A DNA stretch of 64,000 nucleotides, from assembly GCA_944320415.1 (NCBI GenBank), contig CALUHJ010000001.1, positions 248,001-312,000 on the forward strand, written 5' to 3'. The translations under genes were made by a program, and so were the position numbers. This document shows positions 50,987-60,440 of the stretch, one piece after another (position 1 is the first letter of the stretch; each line of letters begins with the position of its first letter). The notes beneath the pieces are model-generated. The model saw only the letters and a list, made by a program, of their open reading frames with translations, ran no database searches and was not told the origin of the DNA. Source of the stretch: an uncultured Bacteroidales bacterium (lineage in GTDB: Bacteria; Bacteroidota; Bacteroidia; Bacteroidales; P3).

Positions 50987-51907
50987 TTAGAAAACAGACA
51001 CATTGATGTATCTTTTCGGATTGTTCTTTATATCTTCTATAAGCGCATCCAGTTTTTTTGATGTTTGTTCCAGATTCCTGTACAATTTGTCATCATTTAT
51101 CAGCAATCCGACATTACCGTTGCCTTTTTCTATTACGCCCAGTATGGAATTAAGTCTTTCTATTGTTTGAGCAGTCTCCATTATAGTGTTTCCCAACTGT
51201 GCTTTGGCCAATGTGTCGGATATGTTGTCTATATGGTTTATTATGTTTGTAAGTTTTTCGTTGTTGTTCTTCAGATTTGATGTTATGCTCTCGGTGTTTT
51301 CTATTATTTTCGACACTTTTGTTTTTTCCTGACCGATGAGAGTATTGACCTGACTACTTATTATGTTCAGTTTTTTGCTTGTCTGTTCTATTTGGTCGAA
51401 TGTACTGTTCAGATTTTTTTGTGTTTGTGTGTTAAGAATATTTTTTGCGGCTATAAGCAGGCTGTCCACGTTTTGCACTATCGGTTCCAGATTTGAGACC
51501 AGTTTGTCCATTGTTCCGACTTCTATTTTCCCTTTCAAAGTATCGCCTTGTGGCAAAACCTCTTTGCTTTCTCCAAGTTCGAGTCGCAGAGCCTTCGAAC
51601 CCAACATATCAGCATTGAATAATATTATTTCGCTTCCTTTATACAACTCAACATTACTGTTTACGGATATCTCTACCAAGAACTTCTCCGCCCGTTTGTC
51701 CATTGGCTGTATGTCTTTTACATAACCTATCTTCATACCGTTCAGATATATGTAGTTGCTTTCGTGCATACCGTTGACCGAATCGTATATCACATAGTAC
51801 GTATTTTCTTTGTTCAGAAGGTCATGCCCTTTTAGAAACTTTATTCCAAAAAACAATAGCACCAATATGGCCAATCCCACCAATCCTACTTTTATTTCTA
51901 TTTTCAT
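50987..51907 (-). CDS. MlaD/MCE family lipid-transport protein
   Basis: 306 residues. One N-terminal membrane anchor (EIKVGLVGLAILVLLFFGIKFLKG), an MCE domain (residues 35-120: YYVIYDSVNGMHESNYIYLNGMKIGYVKDI), then a long helical coiled coil of about 170 residues that in this family forms the periplasmic tunnel or needle. It should move phospholipids between membranes with an MlaE/MlaF transporter, which is not present here. It lies 25 bases after the amidase gene. Confidence 0.88.
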   Translation of the reverse strand: MKIEIKVGLVGLAILVLLFFGIKFLKGHDLLNKENTYYVIYDSVNGMHESNYIYLNGMKIGYVKDIQPMDKRAEKFLVEISVNSNVELYKGSEIILFNADMLGSKALRLELGESKEVLPQGDTLKGKIEVGTMDKLVSNLEPIVQNVDSLLIAAKNILNTQTQKNLNSTFDQIEQTSKKLNIISSQVNTLIGQEKTKVSKIIENTESITSNLKNNNEKLTNIINHIDNISDTLAKAQLGNTIMETAQTIERLNSILGVIEKGNGNVGLLINDDKLYRNLEQTSKKLDALIEDIKNNPKRYINVSVF

Positions 51908-51932
51908 ATTTTTATTTTCTGTTCTTTGTTTG

Positions 51933-53174
51933 CTATTTCTTTTTCAAAGCCCTTGCCTGTTCGATGCTTATTCTTTGTCCTTTGTTGAAAACTACTACAA
52001 AGGCATCTTTATGTCCCATCTTCCTTATTTTTTGTGCATAATTTGATGCTTCCTGTTGTGTTGCGAATAATCCTGCACAATATTTCCAATAACCGTCGAA
52101 CTCATATAACCAAACATCATCCAAACCATTGAAACGTGAATCCTTTACAGATATCTTTGATTTCATGGATGCAAACTGTACTCTGTAGACAATGTCTAAT
52201 CCTTCACCGTTGTTATTATCAGCTTTATTTTTTGCATTTTCTATTTTCGCTTGTTCTTTTTCCTTTTTAAGTCTTTCCGCTTCTTGTACTTGAGCCAATT
52301 GCCTTGCCTTTTCTATTCGCTCTTGTTTTACCAACAAATCTTTAGGTATCAGATCATTTATTTCTGGAATTGAAAATTTGACATTGTCTTTGTTTATCTT
52401 GTATTCGCATATTGCCCTGAAGATTGAGGCCGCTATTTCATACTGTCCTATCTCAGACATAAGATATTCCTCTTCCTGAGGATTGGAAATAAAACCTATT
52501 TCTATCAATACGGAAGGCATGGCAGACTTTAGCAATACCACAAAGTTGGCTTGCTTCACACCTCGGTTCGAAATGGGAGTATTGGATGTAAGTTGCTTTT
52601 GCACTTTGTCCGCAAACCACAGACTCCCCTCCATATACGCGTTCTGAAACAATGAAAACAATATGTCGTTTTCGGGAGCATTGGGGTCAAAACCGTCATA
52701 ATTGTCTTCGTAATTGGCTTCCAGCAAAATATCCTTGTTTTCCTTTTTTGCAACTTCCAGATTCTGTTCCGCTTTAGTCACACCGAGTGCAAATGTTTCA
52801 CTGCCTTTAGGTGTTTTGTTCGCCGAACTGTTACAATGTATCGATATGAATAAATCCGCACCTATCTTGTTGGCTATCTGACTTCTCTTGTACAACTCAA
52901 CATCCTTGTCTATTACACGGGTATAATAAACCTCGACATCTTTAAGGTTTTCCGTAATCATTTTTCCCAACTTTAGACTGACAGCCAGCGTGATGTCCTT
53001 TTCCTTGCATTTGGCACCGACCGCACCAGGCTTGTTTCCTCCATGACCGGCATCAATGACAAGCTTGCTGAATTTACTTCCTCGTCCGTCTTGTTGGGCT
53101 TGAACAGAGAAAAAACTTAATAAAGTCAATAAAAGGGTAAAAATGTATTTGTGTTTGCCTATGCGTTCGTTCAT
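51933..53174 (-). CDS. N-acetylmuramoyl-L-alanine amidase with SPOR-like C-terminus
   Basis: 413 residues. Signal peptide (to VQAQ), then the zinc amidase domain: VIDAGHGG, KEKDITLAVSLKLG, ISIHCNSS and the catalytic Glu in VLIEIGFISN (to about residue 250). A Lys/Glu-rich linker follows, and then a C-terminal domain (YRVQFASMK ... GYWKYCAGLFATQQEASNYAQKIRKMGHKDAFVV) that has the SPOR pattern for binding denuded glycan at division sites. It cleaves peptidoglycan cross-links for daughter-cell separation. Divergent from lptD, with a pair of promoter boxes between. Confidence 0.92.
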   Translation of the reverse strand: MNERIGKHKYIFTLLLTLLSFFSVQAQQDGRGSKFSKLVIDAGHGGNKPGAVGAKCKEKDITLAVSLKLGKMITENLKDVEVYYTRVIDKDVELYKRSQIANKIGADLFISIHCNSSANKTPKGSETFALGVTKAEQNLEVAKKENKDILLEANYEDNYDGFDPNAPENDILFSLFQNAYMEGSLWFADKVQKQLTSNTPISNRGVKQANFVVLLKSAMPSVLIEIGFISNPQEEEYLMSEIGQYEIAASIFRAICEYKINKDNVKFSIPEINDLIPKDLLVKQERIEKARQLAQVQEAERLKKEKEQAKIENAKNKADNNNGEGLDIVYRVQFASMKSKISVKDSRFNGLDDVWLYEFDGYWKYCAGLFATQQEASNYAQKIRKMGHKDAFVVVFNKGQRISIEQARALKKK

Positions 53175-53204
53175 TTATACTGTTCCAATTAGCCAAAAAA
53201 GCCT

Positions 53205-53231
53205 TACTTTTGCAAATTGGTTACAAAGATA
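53205..53231. promoter_or_regulatory. Divergent -7 boxes of lptD (plus) and the amidase gene (minus)
   Basis: TACTTTTG at 53205-53212 on the plus strand and TATCTTTG at 53231-53224 on the minus strand face outward across each other: each RNA polymerase would start inside the other's path. Good -33 boxes are missing for both, so activity may need a regulator. Confidence 0.5.
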
Positions 53232-53252
53232 CAAATTAAAATCAAACAATAG

Positions 53253-55829
53253 TTGAGAAATACATACTGTAAACATATTTTTTTGTTGATATTGTTTGTC
53301 TGTTCGCTGTTCACTCCGAAGACTGTTTGTTCTCAAAATGATACTGTAAATTCGGAGAAAAGTGATTCGATAAGAGTAACCGCCCTTAAGCATAAACCTG
53401 TGCTTGAAGCAAGAGTGGACTACAAGTCAAATGATTCCATAACGTTTGTATTGAAGACCAAAGACGTATATATCTACAATGAAGCTGAGGTAAATTACGA
53501 AAAGATGAAGTTGCAGTCCGGATTCATGACGGTTAATTTCGACACCAAGCACCTCTTTGCCCAAGGTGTTGAGGATTCGTCCGGACAGATGACCCAACAT
53601 CCGGTGTTCAACGAGGCCGGACAACAATACAAATCCAAGCAGTTGAAGTATAATTTTGATACGAAAAAAGGTATAATAAGCAATATATTTACCAAAGAAA
53701 GCGACGGCTATCTGCACGGAGAAAGAGTAAAGAAAGAAAACGACAGTGTCATGTTCATTTCTTCCGGAATATTTACCACATGCGACAACGAGGAACATCC
53801 TCATTTCGGAATAAGTTTTTCCAAGGCCAAAGCCATAACGGACGACAAGATAGTGACCGGTCCTGCATGGTTTTCCCTTATGGAGATACCTCTTCCGATA
53901 GGTATTCCATTTGCTTACTTTCCTTTTACGGACAGCAAACAGTCAGGATTCCTCATGCCTTCGTACGGTTATGCCGCAAACAGGGGATACTACCTGAGAA
54001 ACATAGGATGGTATTTCGCTTTGAGCGATTACTTCGATTTGGCCCTGCAAGGAGATATATACACCAATCTTTCCTATGCGGTAAGCGCCACATCCAAATA
54101 CATAAAACGTTACAAATACACCGGCTCGTTTGAATTCAGATACGAAAACAACCATACAGGTCTCAAGAATACCCCGAGTTACAGTTCTTCTTCCGACTTC
54201 AAGTTCAACTGGACGCACAGACAGGACAGCAAGGCACACCCTTACAGATCATTCTCTGCAAACGTTAACCTTGTCAGCAGTTCCTACAATCAGTACACTG
54301 CAAACGTAAGCGACTATTTCAACAATACCACCACATCAAGCATAGCCTTTTCGACCAAGTTGGGAAACAGTTGGAACGTGACGGCAAACCTCGGAGAAAG
54401 TTATAATGTCAATACCGGAGCAATAAGTCTCGATATCCCTTCAATAAGTTTGTCCTCTACGCAGTTTTACCCTTTCAGGAAAAAGACCCGTAAAGGGAAA
54501 CCCAAATGGTACGAGGATATATCGGTTTCATATCGCATGAACATGATAAACACCATTGACACTTACGATACCCTTCTCACTTCTTCTGAACTTTACAAGA
54601 GTTTCAACAGTGGAGTAATGCAGACCATACCTGTGCAAAGCAATGTAAAGGTATTGAAATACCTGAATTGGACAAACGGAATAAACTATACGGAACGTTG
54701 GTATTTTAACAGCATAAGCAAGGCATATAATCCTGAAACGGATTTGATAGACAAGGATACGACATACGGTTTTATAGCGAACAGAACGGCTACATTCACC
54801 AGTTCCCTCAATACCCGTCTTTACGGAATGTTTGTTTTCAACAAAGGTTTTGTTAAAGCAATAAGACATGTCATAAACCCCTCTCTTTCCTTTACATATA
54901 CTCCTGACTTTTCCGACCCTTCACTCGGCTTCTACGGTTTCTATACCGACAAGTATGGCAACAGGGTGTATTATTCCAAAACCGAGAATGGCGTTTACGG
55001 TTCTCCGGCGCAGGGAGCCTCTGGCGTTGTTAACTTCTCCATCGGTAACAATCTCGAAATGAAGGTCAAGGATTCAAGAGATACCGTGACTGGTACAAGA
55101 AAGATAATACTGTTGGAAAACCTAACTCTTTCCTCCGGTTATGATCTTGCTGCCGATTCCCTCAATTGGCAACCCTTGCGGTTAACGGCAAGGACAACCC
55201 TTTTTCAGAATCTGCTGATTAACTATTCCGCTTCATATACACCTTATGTGTTGGATTCGCTCGGACGGTTGACCAATCGTTTTTTGTGGGACGAGGAAGG
55301 TAAACTGTTTAAGAGACAAAACTCTCAATGGACTCTCAATCTGAACTGGCAGTTTAACGGCAAAAAGGCCGCGCAGGACAAGACAGGTTCCACACAGGAT
55401 GCCTATGCTCCTGCTGAACTGACTTACAGCCCTTTTGCAAACCCGAATGAAATACTGCCAGATTATGTCGATTTCTCCATTCCGTGGAGTCTTTCGATAG
55501 GATTGAGTTACAGTCATCTGAGTTCGTATATCGTAAGCATTGCAGGATATGAGACAAACAGGTCCGCAACATTTACCGCAAGGGGAGACGTGAACATTAC
55601 CTCCAAGTGGAAGGTGGGTTTCTCGACAGGATATGATTTCATAAACAAGGATTTTACCTATACCTCTATAGATTTTTACAGGGACCTGCATTGTTGGGAA
55701 ATGAGGATGAACTGGGTGCCTTTCGGTCCGAGACAGGGCTGGAACTTCTCCATTTCCGTCAAGGCTCCTATGCTTCAGGATCTCAAATACGAAAAGAGGA
55801 ATGATTTCCGTAACAGATTGGAATATTGA
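53253..55829 (+). CDS. lptD: LPS-assembly protein LptD, Bacteroidota type
   Basis: 858 residues starting with TTG; the next Met is at residue 84, far past the signal peptide (NTYCKHIFLLILFVCSLFTPKTVCSQ). Residues 40-200 form an OstA-like jelly roll (KDVYIYNEAEVNYEKMKLQSGFMTVNFD), then GPAWFSLMEIPLPIGIPFAYFP leads into the large barrel to the C-terminus. It inserts lipopolysaccharide into the outer leaflet with LptE. Few Cys are present, so the disulphide switch of the E. coli protein is absent. A hypothetical gene follows after one base. Confidence 0.9.
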   Translation: MRNTYCKHIFLLILFVCSLFTPKTVCSQNDTVNSEKSDSIRVTALKHKPVLEARVDYKSNDSITFVLKTKDVYIYNEAEVNYEKMKLQSGFMTVNFDTKHLFAQGVEDSSGQMTQHPVFNEAGQQYKSKQLKYNFDTKKGIISNIFTKESDGYLHGERVKKENDSVMFISSGIFTTCDNEEHPHFGISFSKAKAITDDKIVTGPAWFSLMEIPLPIGIPFAYFPFTDSKQSGFLMPSYGYAANRGYYLRNIGWYFALSDYFDLALQGDIYTNLSYAVSATSKYIKRYKYTGSFEFRYENNHTGLKNTPSYSSSSDFKFNWTHRQDSKAHPYRSFSANVNLVSSSYNQYTANVSDYFNNTTTSSIAFSTKLGNSWNVTANLGESYNVNTGAISLDIPSISLSSTQFYPFRKKTRKGKPKWYEDISVSYRMNMINTIDTYDTLLTSSELYKSFNSGVMQTIPVQSNVKVLKYLNWTNGINYTERWYFNSISKAYNPETDLIDKDTTYGFIANRTATFTSSLNTRLYGMFVFNKGFVKAIRHVINPSLSFTYTPDFSDPSLGFYGFYTDKYGNRVYYSKTENGVYGSPAQGASGVVNFSIGNNLEMKVKDSRDTVTGTRKIILLENLTLSSGYDLAADSLNWQPLRLTARTTLFQNLLINYSASYTPYVLDSLGRLTNRFLWDEEGKLFKRQNSQWTLNLNWQFNGKKAAQDKTGSTQDAYAPAELTYSPFANPNEILPDYVDFSIPWSLSIGLSYSHLSSYIVSIAGYETNRSATFTARGDVNITSKWKVGFSTGYDFINKDFTYTSIDFYRDLHCWEMRMNWVPFGPRQGWNFSISVKAPMLQDLKYEKRNDFRNRLEY

Positions 55830-55830
55830 C

Positions 55831-56442
55831 ATGAAAAAATGTATTTGTTGTTTGCTCTCTTGTCTTGCATGTTGTTTTGTATGCCTTTCGCAAAACGTGG
55901 ACAGGGATAGGGTGGAACGGGCTGTCAGAATGCAGTTGGCGGAATATCCAAATTCCACTCTTTGTGATATTTACAAGAGTTTCTTTCAGGACTGTTTCGG
56001 TCCCGGACATCTTATTGCCGATTCCGCAAAGGCTGTTGCCTATTTGAGAAAAGAACTGGAAAGCGGAATAAAAAGCAGATGTCCTTTGTACGAACTCTTG
56101 CCGTATCAAGGTAATTTTTATCGGGTAAGTCTGGAAGTGATTTCTACTGACAAGGTTCCCTTTGATGTTTTTGCCGAAGCGTTTTTGAAAAGCGCAAGGG
56201 AATTCAGACCGGTTGACGGAAAACAATGGGTGAAACAATGGAGGGAAATTGAAAACTACATAAGACAAATGGGCTTGCCTGTAAAGAACTATGACAACGA
56301 TATTCTGGGAATAGAAAACATGTTCATGCATAACTGTTACATCATGCACCATTCCGAGCAGTTCAATTCCTCTTACAAACCTTCGTACAGGATAATATCC
56401 GTTGAGGTATTTGAAAAAGACATTCTGCCTTTGCTGAAATAG
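55831..56442 (+). CDS. Conserved secreted protein of unknown function
   Basis: 203 residues. Cys-rich signal region (MKKCICCLLSCLACCFVCLSQ). The body contains LCDIYKSFFQDCFGPGHLIADSAKAVAYLRKEL, a stretch that I recall in unnamed Bacteroides proteins, then YELLPYQGNFYRVSLEVI and YKPSYRIISVEVFEKDILPLL. It looks all-alpha with a conserved FGPGHL motif that might bind a metal; this is a guess. The ATG at 55831 is one base after the lptD stop, so it is cotranscribed with lptD and may serve the envelope. Confidence 0.65.
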   Translation: MKKCICCLLSCLACCFVCLSQNVDRDRVERAVRMQLAEYPNSTLCDIYKSFFQDCFGPGHLIADSAKAVAYLRKELESGIKSRCPLYELLPYQGNFYRVSLEVISTDKVPFDVFAEAFLKSAREFRPVDGKQWVKQWREIENYIRQMGLPVKNYDNDILGIENMFMHNCYIMHHSEQFNSSYKPSYRIISVEVFEKDILPLLK

Positions 56443-56515
56443 AACTTAATTTGGTTTTTCTGTAATTTGATTCTGTGGAAATGGAATTTGAATCTAAAAA
56501 ATTGAAATTTGATTC
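56441..56515. repeat. Palindrome array F (4 x 21 bp)
   Basis: Units begin at 56441 (AGAACTTAATTT), 56462 (GTAATTTGATTC), 56483 (GGAATTTGAATC) and 56504 (GAAATTTGATTC), at an exact 21-base pitch; two have one mismatch to RRAAYYWRRTTY. The first unit overlaps the stop codon of the upstream gene. A terminator starts 11 bases after the array. Confidence 0.85.
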
Positions 56516-56525
56516 CATAAAACGC

Positions 56526-56560
56526 AAAAGGGAGGTTCTGATATTGAACCTCCCTTTTTC
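56526..56560. terminator. Bidirectional terminator between the lptD unit and tRNA-Leu
   Basis: AAAAGGGAGGTTC and GAACCTCCCTTTT form a 13-bp stem with a seven-base loop, A-run before and T-run after. It serves both converging units. Confidence 0.88.
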
Positions 56561-56563
56561 CTG

Positions 56564-56645
56564 TGCGGGTGAAGGGACTCGAACCCCCACGCCTCACGGC
56601 ATCAGATCCTAAGTCTGACGCGGCTACCAATTACGCCACACCCGC
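56564..56645 (-). tRNA. tRNA-Leu(UAG)
   Basis: 82 bases on the minus strand; acceptor GCGGGTG/CACCCGC, discriminator A, anticodon stem TCAGA/TCTGA with loop CTTAGGA giving UAG, a long class II variable arm and the T-arm GGGGGTTCGAGTCCC. CCA is not encoded. Confidence 0.95.
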
Positions 56646-56659
56646 TAAACTTGCGTTTG

Positions 56660-56689
56660 CAAAGATACACATTTTTCGTTCATCGCAAA
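56660..56689 (-). promoter_or_regulatory. Promoter of tRNA-Leu
   Basis: TTTG (56689-56686), 18 bases, TATCTTTG (56667-56660) on the minus strand, 15 bases before the mature tRNA end. Confidence 0.65.
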
Positions 56690-56742
56690 TTAATTTTCAT
56701 TTTTTTGTGTCTTATCTCTGAAAACGCAAATATTGATAGTTT

Positions 56743-57255
56743 TTATTTCAATCCCAATTTTTTTACAAGCAACGGTGTTATGTCGTCACTGTCTTCGGAA
56801 TACCAAAGTATGCCGTTGCTTTCAAAAATATAGGTATATTTGTTTTCCTTGGCAACTTCGGCAACAGCCGCCTTGATTTTCTCCACAATGACGTTCATCA
56901 GTTCCATCTGTTTTTCGTTGATTGAGGTTTGAGCCTGTTGTTCAAAGGCTTGCAAACGTTCCAGAACGCCCCTTATTTCAGTTTCCTTATTTGCTTTGAG
57001 GAGATCTGTCAACTGGTCTTTTTTGGATTCATATTCCTGTGTCAGACGGTTGTATTCCTTTTGCATCGACTCCATTTCCGTCTGCAGTTCTGCAATGTAA
57101 TCCTTCATTTTGTTTTGAACGGTATCCGTTTCCGGCATCCTTTTCATCAACTCATTGGAGTTGAAATGTCCCAATTTGATGTTTTTTTGAGCGAAAGCGC
57201 CTGTTGCAAATAAGCATACGGCAGCCAAAAATAATAATTGAACTGTTTTTTTCAT
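56743..57255 (-). CDS. OmpH/Skp family periplasmic chaperone (first copy)
   Basis: 170 residues. Signal peptide (MKKTVQLLFLAAVCLFATGAFAQ), then a beta strand (IKLGHFNSNELMKRMPE), a long charged coiled coil (residues 40-130) and returning strands (YTYIFESNG, DDITPLLVKKLGLK). Skp-like trimers hold unfolded outer-membrane proteins for BamA. It is third after bamA and a second ompH on the minus strand; the tandem pair probably arose by duplication. Confidence 0.9.
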   Translation of the reverse strand: MKKTVQLLFLAAVCLFATGAFAQKNIKLGHFNSNELMKRMPETDTVQNKMKDYIAELQTEMESMQKEYNRLTQEYESKKDQLTDLLKANKETEIRGVLERLQAFEQQAQTSINEKQMELMNVIVEKIKAAVAEVAKENKYTYIFESNGILWYSEDSDDITPLLVKKLGLK

Positions 57256-57286
57256 TATGTCTGTTTTTTTATTTTGTTTTCCTGTT

Positions 57287-57808
57287 TTACTTTATTTTGT
57301 ATCCCAATTCAGCCAATATCAGATCACTTATGTCGGTTTTGTCGTCAACATAAAGAATTGTTGCTCCGCTTGCCTTGTCAAACACTACGGCATAGTTCTT
57401 TTCCTGAGCTATCTTTTCTATCGCGTTATATACTCTGTCCTGTATTGGTTTTACGAGCTCGGAACGTTTTTTTGCAAGGTCACCTTCGTTGCCGAATCTT
57501 TGTTTCTGTATGTCCTTAGCTTCTTTTTCAGCTGCTATTATTTCGTTTTCTTTTTGCGTCTTCAAATCGGCAGGCAACAAGACCGCTTCTGCCTGGAATG
57601 CCTTGTACAGTTTGTCTACGGCCATGAATTTGGCTTCAACTTCCTTCTGCCATTGTAAAGACACTTCTTCAAGTTCCTTTTGAGCTTTCTTGTATTCAGG
57701 CATATTGTTCAATATGTACTCTGTATCCACACAAGCGTACTTTTGACCGAATGCCGTTGTTGCAACAACACATGCAAACAATAAGACAACAATTTTTTTC
57801 ATCTTCAT
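57287..57808 (-). CDS. OmpH/Skp family periplasmic chaperone (second copy)
   Basis: 173 residues. Signal peptide (to AFGQ), strand YACVDTEYILNNMPEYKKAQKELEE, coiled-coil arms, then NYAVVFDKASGATILYVDDKTDISDLILAELGYK. It differs clearly from its neighbour at 56.7 kb, so the duplication is old. It lies 17 bases after bamA in the order bamA-ompH-ompH that is usual in this phylum. Confidence 0.92.
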   Translation of the reverse strand: MKMKKIVVLLFACVVATTAFGQKYACVDTEYILNNMPEYKKAQKELEEVSLQWQKEVEAKFMAVDKLYKAFQAEAVLLPADLKTQKENEIIAAEKEAKDIQKQRFGNEGDLAKKRSELVKPIQDRVYNAIEKIAQEKNYAVVFDKASGATILYVDDKTDISDLILAELGYKIK

Positions 57809-57825
57809 TTTATTTCTATTTGTTA

Positions 57826-60348
57826 TTAATCTATTGAACCGTTTATTGAGAAATGGAAGTGAGGTCCTGCGGCCGTAGTGCTGCCGGGTACGTCATCGAA
57901 ACCATATCCCCAATCTATTCCGAGTAATCCGAAATAAGGCATGTAAATACGCAGTCCCACACCTGCGGAACGGTACATCTTGAACGGCTCGAAATTACCG
58001 AAATCCGGCCATGAATTTCCTCCTTCGAAGAATCCGAGCGCATAGACGGTGAACATTGGCTGCAAGGCTATCGGATAACGAAGCTCCAGTGTGTATTTGT
58101 CGAATACGGTCGCACCACTGGTAGGACTTAACGAAATGTTGTCATATCCTCTCATTGCCACAACCTCACGTCCGTCCAAAGCGGTGTATCCTGTCAAGCC
58201 GTCACCTCCGAGATAAAACCTTTCAAAAGGAGAATATCCTACCTCGCTGTTGTATTGTCCCAGGAAACCGAAGCGGGCTCTTGTCGAGATGACCAGGTCA
58301 TCGACAAGGTTGAAATACCATGCCGCTCTTACGTTGACCTTATAGTATTCGAGCCATTTGAATTTTTCAGCCGTTGTCATCTTGGAGTAATCGCGACCGT
58401 TGAACAGGGAATAAGGCAGAGTCAGTTGTGTTGCAACGGATATATCCGAGCCGTGCCGAGGGTAAATAGGTTGGTCAACCGAGTTCCTTGCTATCGTAAA
58501 GCTGTAATTTATGTTGTTTGAGACGCCGGTAGACATTATGAAGGACGTGTAGTTTTTCACATCGTATATCTGATAGCTTATTCCGTGCATGAAAGTAAAG
58601 TAATCATCAGGCCATTTCAAGCGTTTACCCAATGAGACGGTGGCACCGAAAACGCTAAGGTAATAGTTACGTTCTCCGGACGTATTCCAGAAGCCGTCAT
58701 CCTGGTAGGAATAATATGCACCTACGCTGAGTGCGTTGGGTTTTTTGCCACCCAACCATGGTTCGGTGAAAGATATGGACGCTGCTGTGTAATAAGTTCC
58801 GTTTGTCTGAACTCTAAGGGATAATCTTTGTCCATCACCGACTGGGAAAGGTTGCCATTTGTCTTTTTTGAAGAAATTTTGAGTTGAGAAATTAGTCAGG
58901 GAAATTCCTGCGGAGAATATTACCATTCCTCCGCCCCATCCACCGGATATATCGAATTGCGAGCTCGACTTTTCAACCAGTTTGTAGTTTATGTCCACTG
59001 TTCCGTTTTCCGGATTGGGTTTTATGTCAGGTACTATGTTTTCCTGGTCGAAGTAGTTCAACTGTTGTATTTCCCTTATCGAACGGAAAACCGCATCACG
59101 GCTGTACAATTCTCCCGGCAACGTCCTTAGTTCTCTCATTACCACGTAATCGTTGGTTACCGTATTGCCTGATATGCTTACTTTGCCGATTCTTGCCTGT
59201 TTTCCTTCGTATACCCTCATCTCAATGTCTATGGAATCGTTCTCCACTTTCACTTCAATTGGCATGACTCTGAAAAACAGATAACCGTCATCCGTGTAAA
59301 GGGAATATATGTCCGTTCCTGTAGGGTCGTATTGCAGATTCTTGTCCAATAATGACTTGTCGTAGGGATCTCCCTTGTTTATTCTCAGTCTTTTGGATAA
59401 TTCCTCTGAGGAATATTTCGTATTGCCCACCCATGTTATGTTTCTGAAGAAGAATTTTTCACCTTCGTGAATGTTCATGTCTATCACGATTTGTTTTTTT
59501 TCTTTTGTTTTTCCGGTGAAGAAGTTCTTTTTTGTTTTTGTTACGACATATACGGAGTCGGAGACAATTCTTGCGTCTCTGAATCCTTCATTGTTGTATT
59601 TCTCTACTATGAGGGCTTTATCGGATTGATATTCGCTGTCAATGAATCTCGAAGATTTCCATATTCTCCACCAACGGTATTCTTTTGTGTTCTTCATTTG
59701 TGAACGCAATTTCTTATCTTTGATGGCCTGATTGCCTTTCAAGTTTATTTTGGCAATACGCATCTTTTCGCCTTTGTTTATCTTGAAAGTCAGAAATACT
59801 TCGTTGCGAAGTTCGTTAGTGTCTTTTTTCTCTATAATGTCTGTTTTTACGAAGAAATATCCTTTTTCGGCGAAATAGTTGTATATCGCGTTTATGCAGT
59901 TGCTTTTTAAATTTTCGGTAACCACGTCTCCTGCTCCGATGTTCATTTTTTCTTTAAGCTTATCTGCTTCAGAACGTTTGACACCTTCAAAATTGTAGGC
60001 AATAAGTCTTGGTTTTGTTTTTAGAATATAGGTCAAAAAAACCGTTCTACCTTCGACTTTTGAAACTACTATCTGTATATCATCAAATATTCCCTGTTTC
60101 CACAGCCTGTCTATTGCTATACTGGTCTTGTCACTTGGCAGGAATATTTTCTCGCCTACCGATATACCAGAAAGCAAAATGACCGAATTGTGATCCAAAT
60201 GCTCTGCTCCTTCTATCTCAATTCCACCTACTTCATACTCCTTGGGCGAATAGTAATCCAGATTCAGTTTGTTATCTTGTGCATTCAGTGAAAAAAAACA
60301 AAAAACAAATATGTATGCACGTAAAATATGTAATACAGTCCTTTTCAT
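57826..60348 (-). CDS. bamA: Outer-membrane protein assembly factor BamA
   Basis: 840 residues. Signal peptide (to LNAQ), five POTRA domains (about residues 35-460; e.g. YEVGGIEIEGAEHLD, MRIAKINLKGNQAI, FFFRNITWVGNTKY, ARIGKVSISGNTVTND), then the 16-strand barrel with the lid-loop motif MRGYDN and a C-terminal strand with FHFSING. It folds barrels such as LptD into the outer membrane. The last residues SID after the aromatic strand are unusual but minor. It follows uppS by 93 bases and precedes the two ompH genes. Confidence 0.95.
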   Translation of the reverse strand: MKRTVLHILRAYIFVFCFFSLNAQDNKLNLDYYSPKEYEVGGIEIEGAEHLDHNSVILLSGISVGEKIFLPSDKTSIAIDRLWKQGIFDDIQIVVSKVEGRTVFLTYILKTKPRLIAYNFEGVKRSEADKLKEKMNIGAGDVVTENLKSNCINAIYNYFAEKGYFFVKTDIIEKKDTNELRNEVFLTFKINKGEKMRIAKINLKGNQAIKDKKLRSQMKNTKEYRWWRIWKSSRFIDSEYQSDKALIVEKYNNEGFRDARIVSDSVYVVTKTKKNFFTGKTKEKKQIVIDMNIHEGEKFFFRNITWVGNTKYSSEELSKRLRINKGDPYDKSLLDKNLQYDPTGTDIYSLYTDDGYLFFRVMPIEVKVENDSIDIEMRVYEGKQARIGKVSISGNTVTNDYVVMRELRTLPGELYSRDAVFRSIREIQQLNYFDQENIVPDIKPNPENGTVDINYKLVEKSSSQFDISGGWGGGMVIFSAGISLTNFSTQNFFKKDKWQPFPVGDGQRLSLRVQTNGTYYTAASISFTEPWLGGKKPNALSVGAYYSYQDDGFWNTSGERNYYLSVFGATVSLGKRLKWPDDYFTFMHGISYQIYDVKNYTSFIMSTGVSNNINYSFTIARNSVDQPIYPRHGSDISVATQLTLPYSLFNGRDYSKMTTAEKFKWLEYYKVNVRAAWYFNLVDDLVISTRARFGFLGQYNSEVGYSPFERFYLGGDGLTGYTALDGREVVAMRGYDNISLSPTSGATVFDKYTLELRYPIALQPMFTVYALGFFEGGNSWPDFGNFEPFKMYRSAGVGLRIYMPYFGLLGIDWGYGFDDVPGSTTAAGPHFHFSINGSID

Positions 60349-60440
60349 TATTCACCAATCGATAGTTTGCCTGCCATAAGAAAGTAAACGTAGAGTTTAA
60401 ACATTAATTTCGCAGTTTGTATTTTTTATCTATTTGTATT

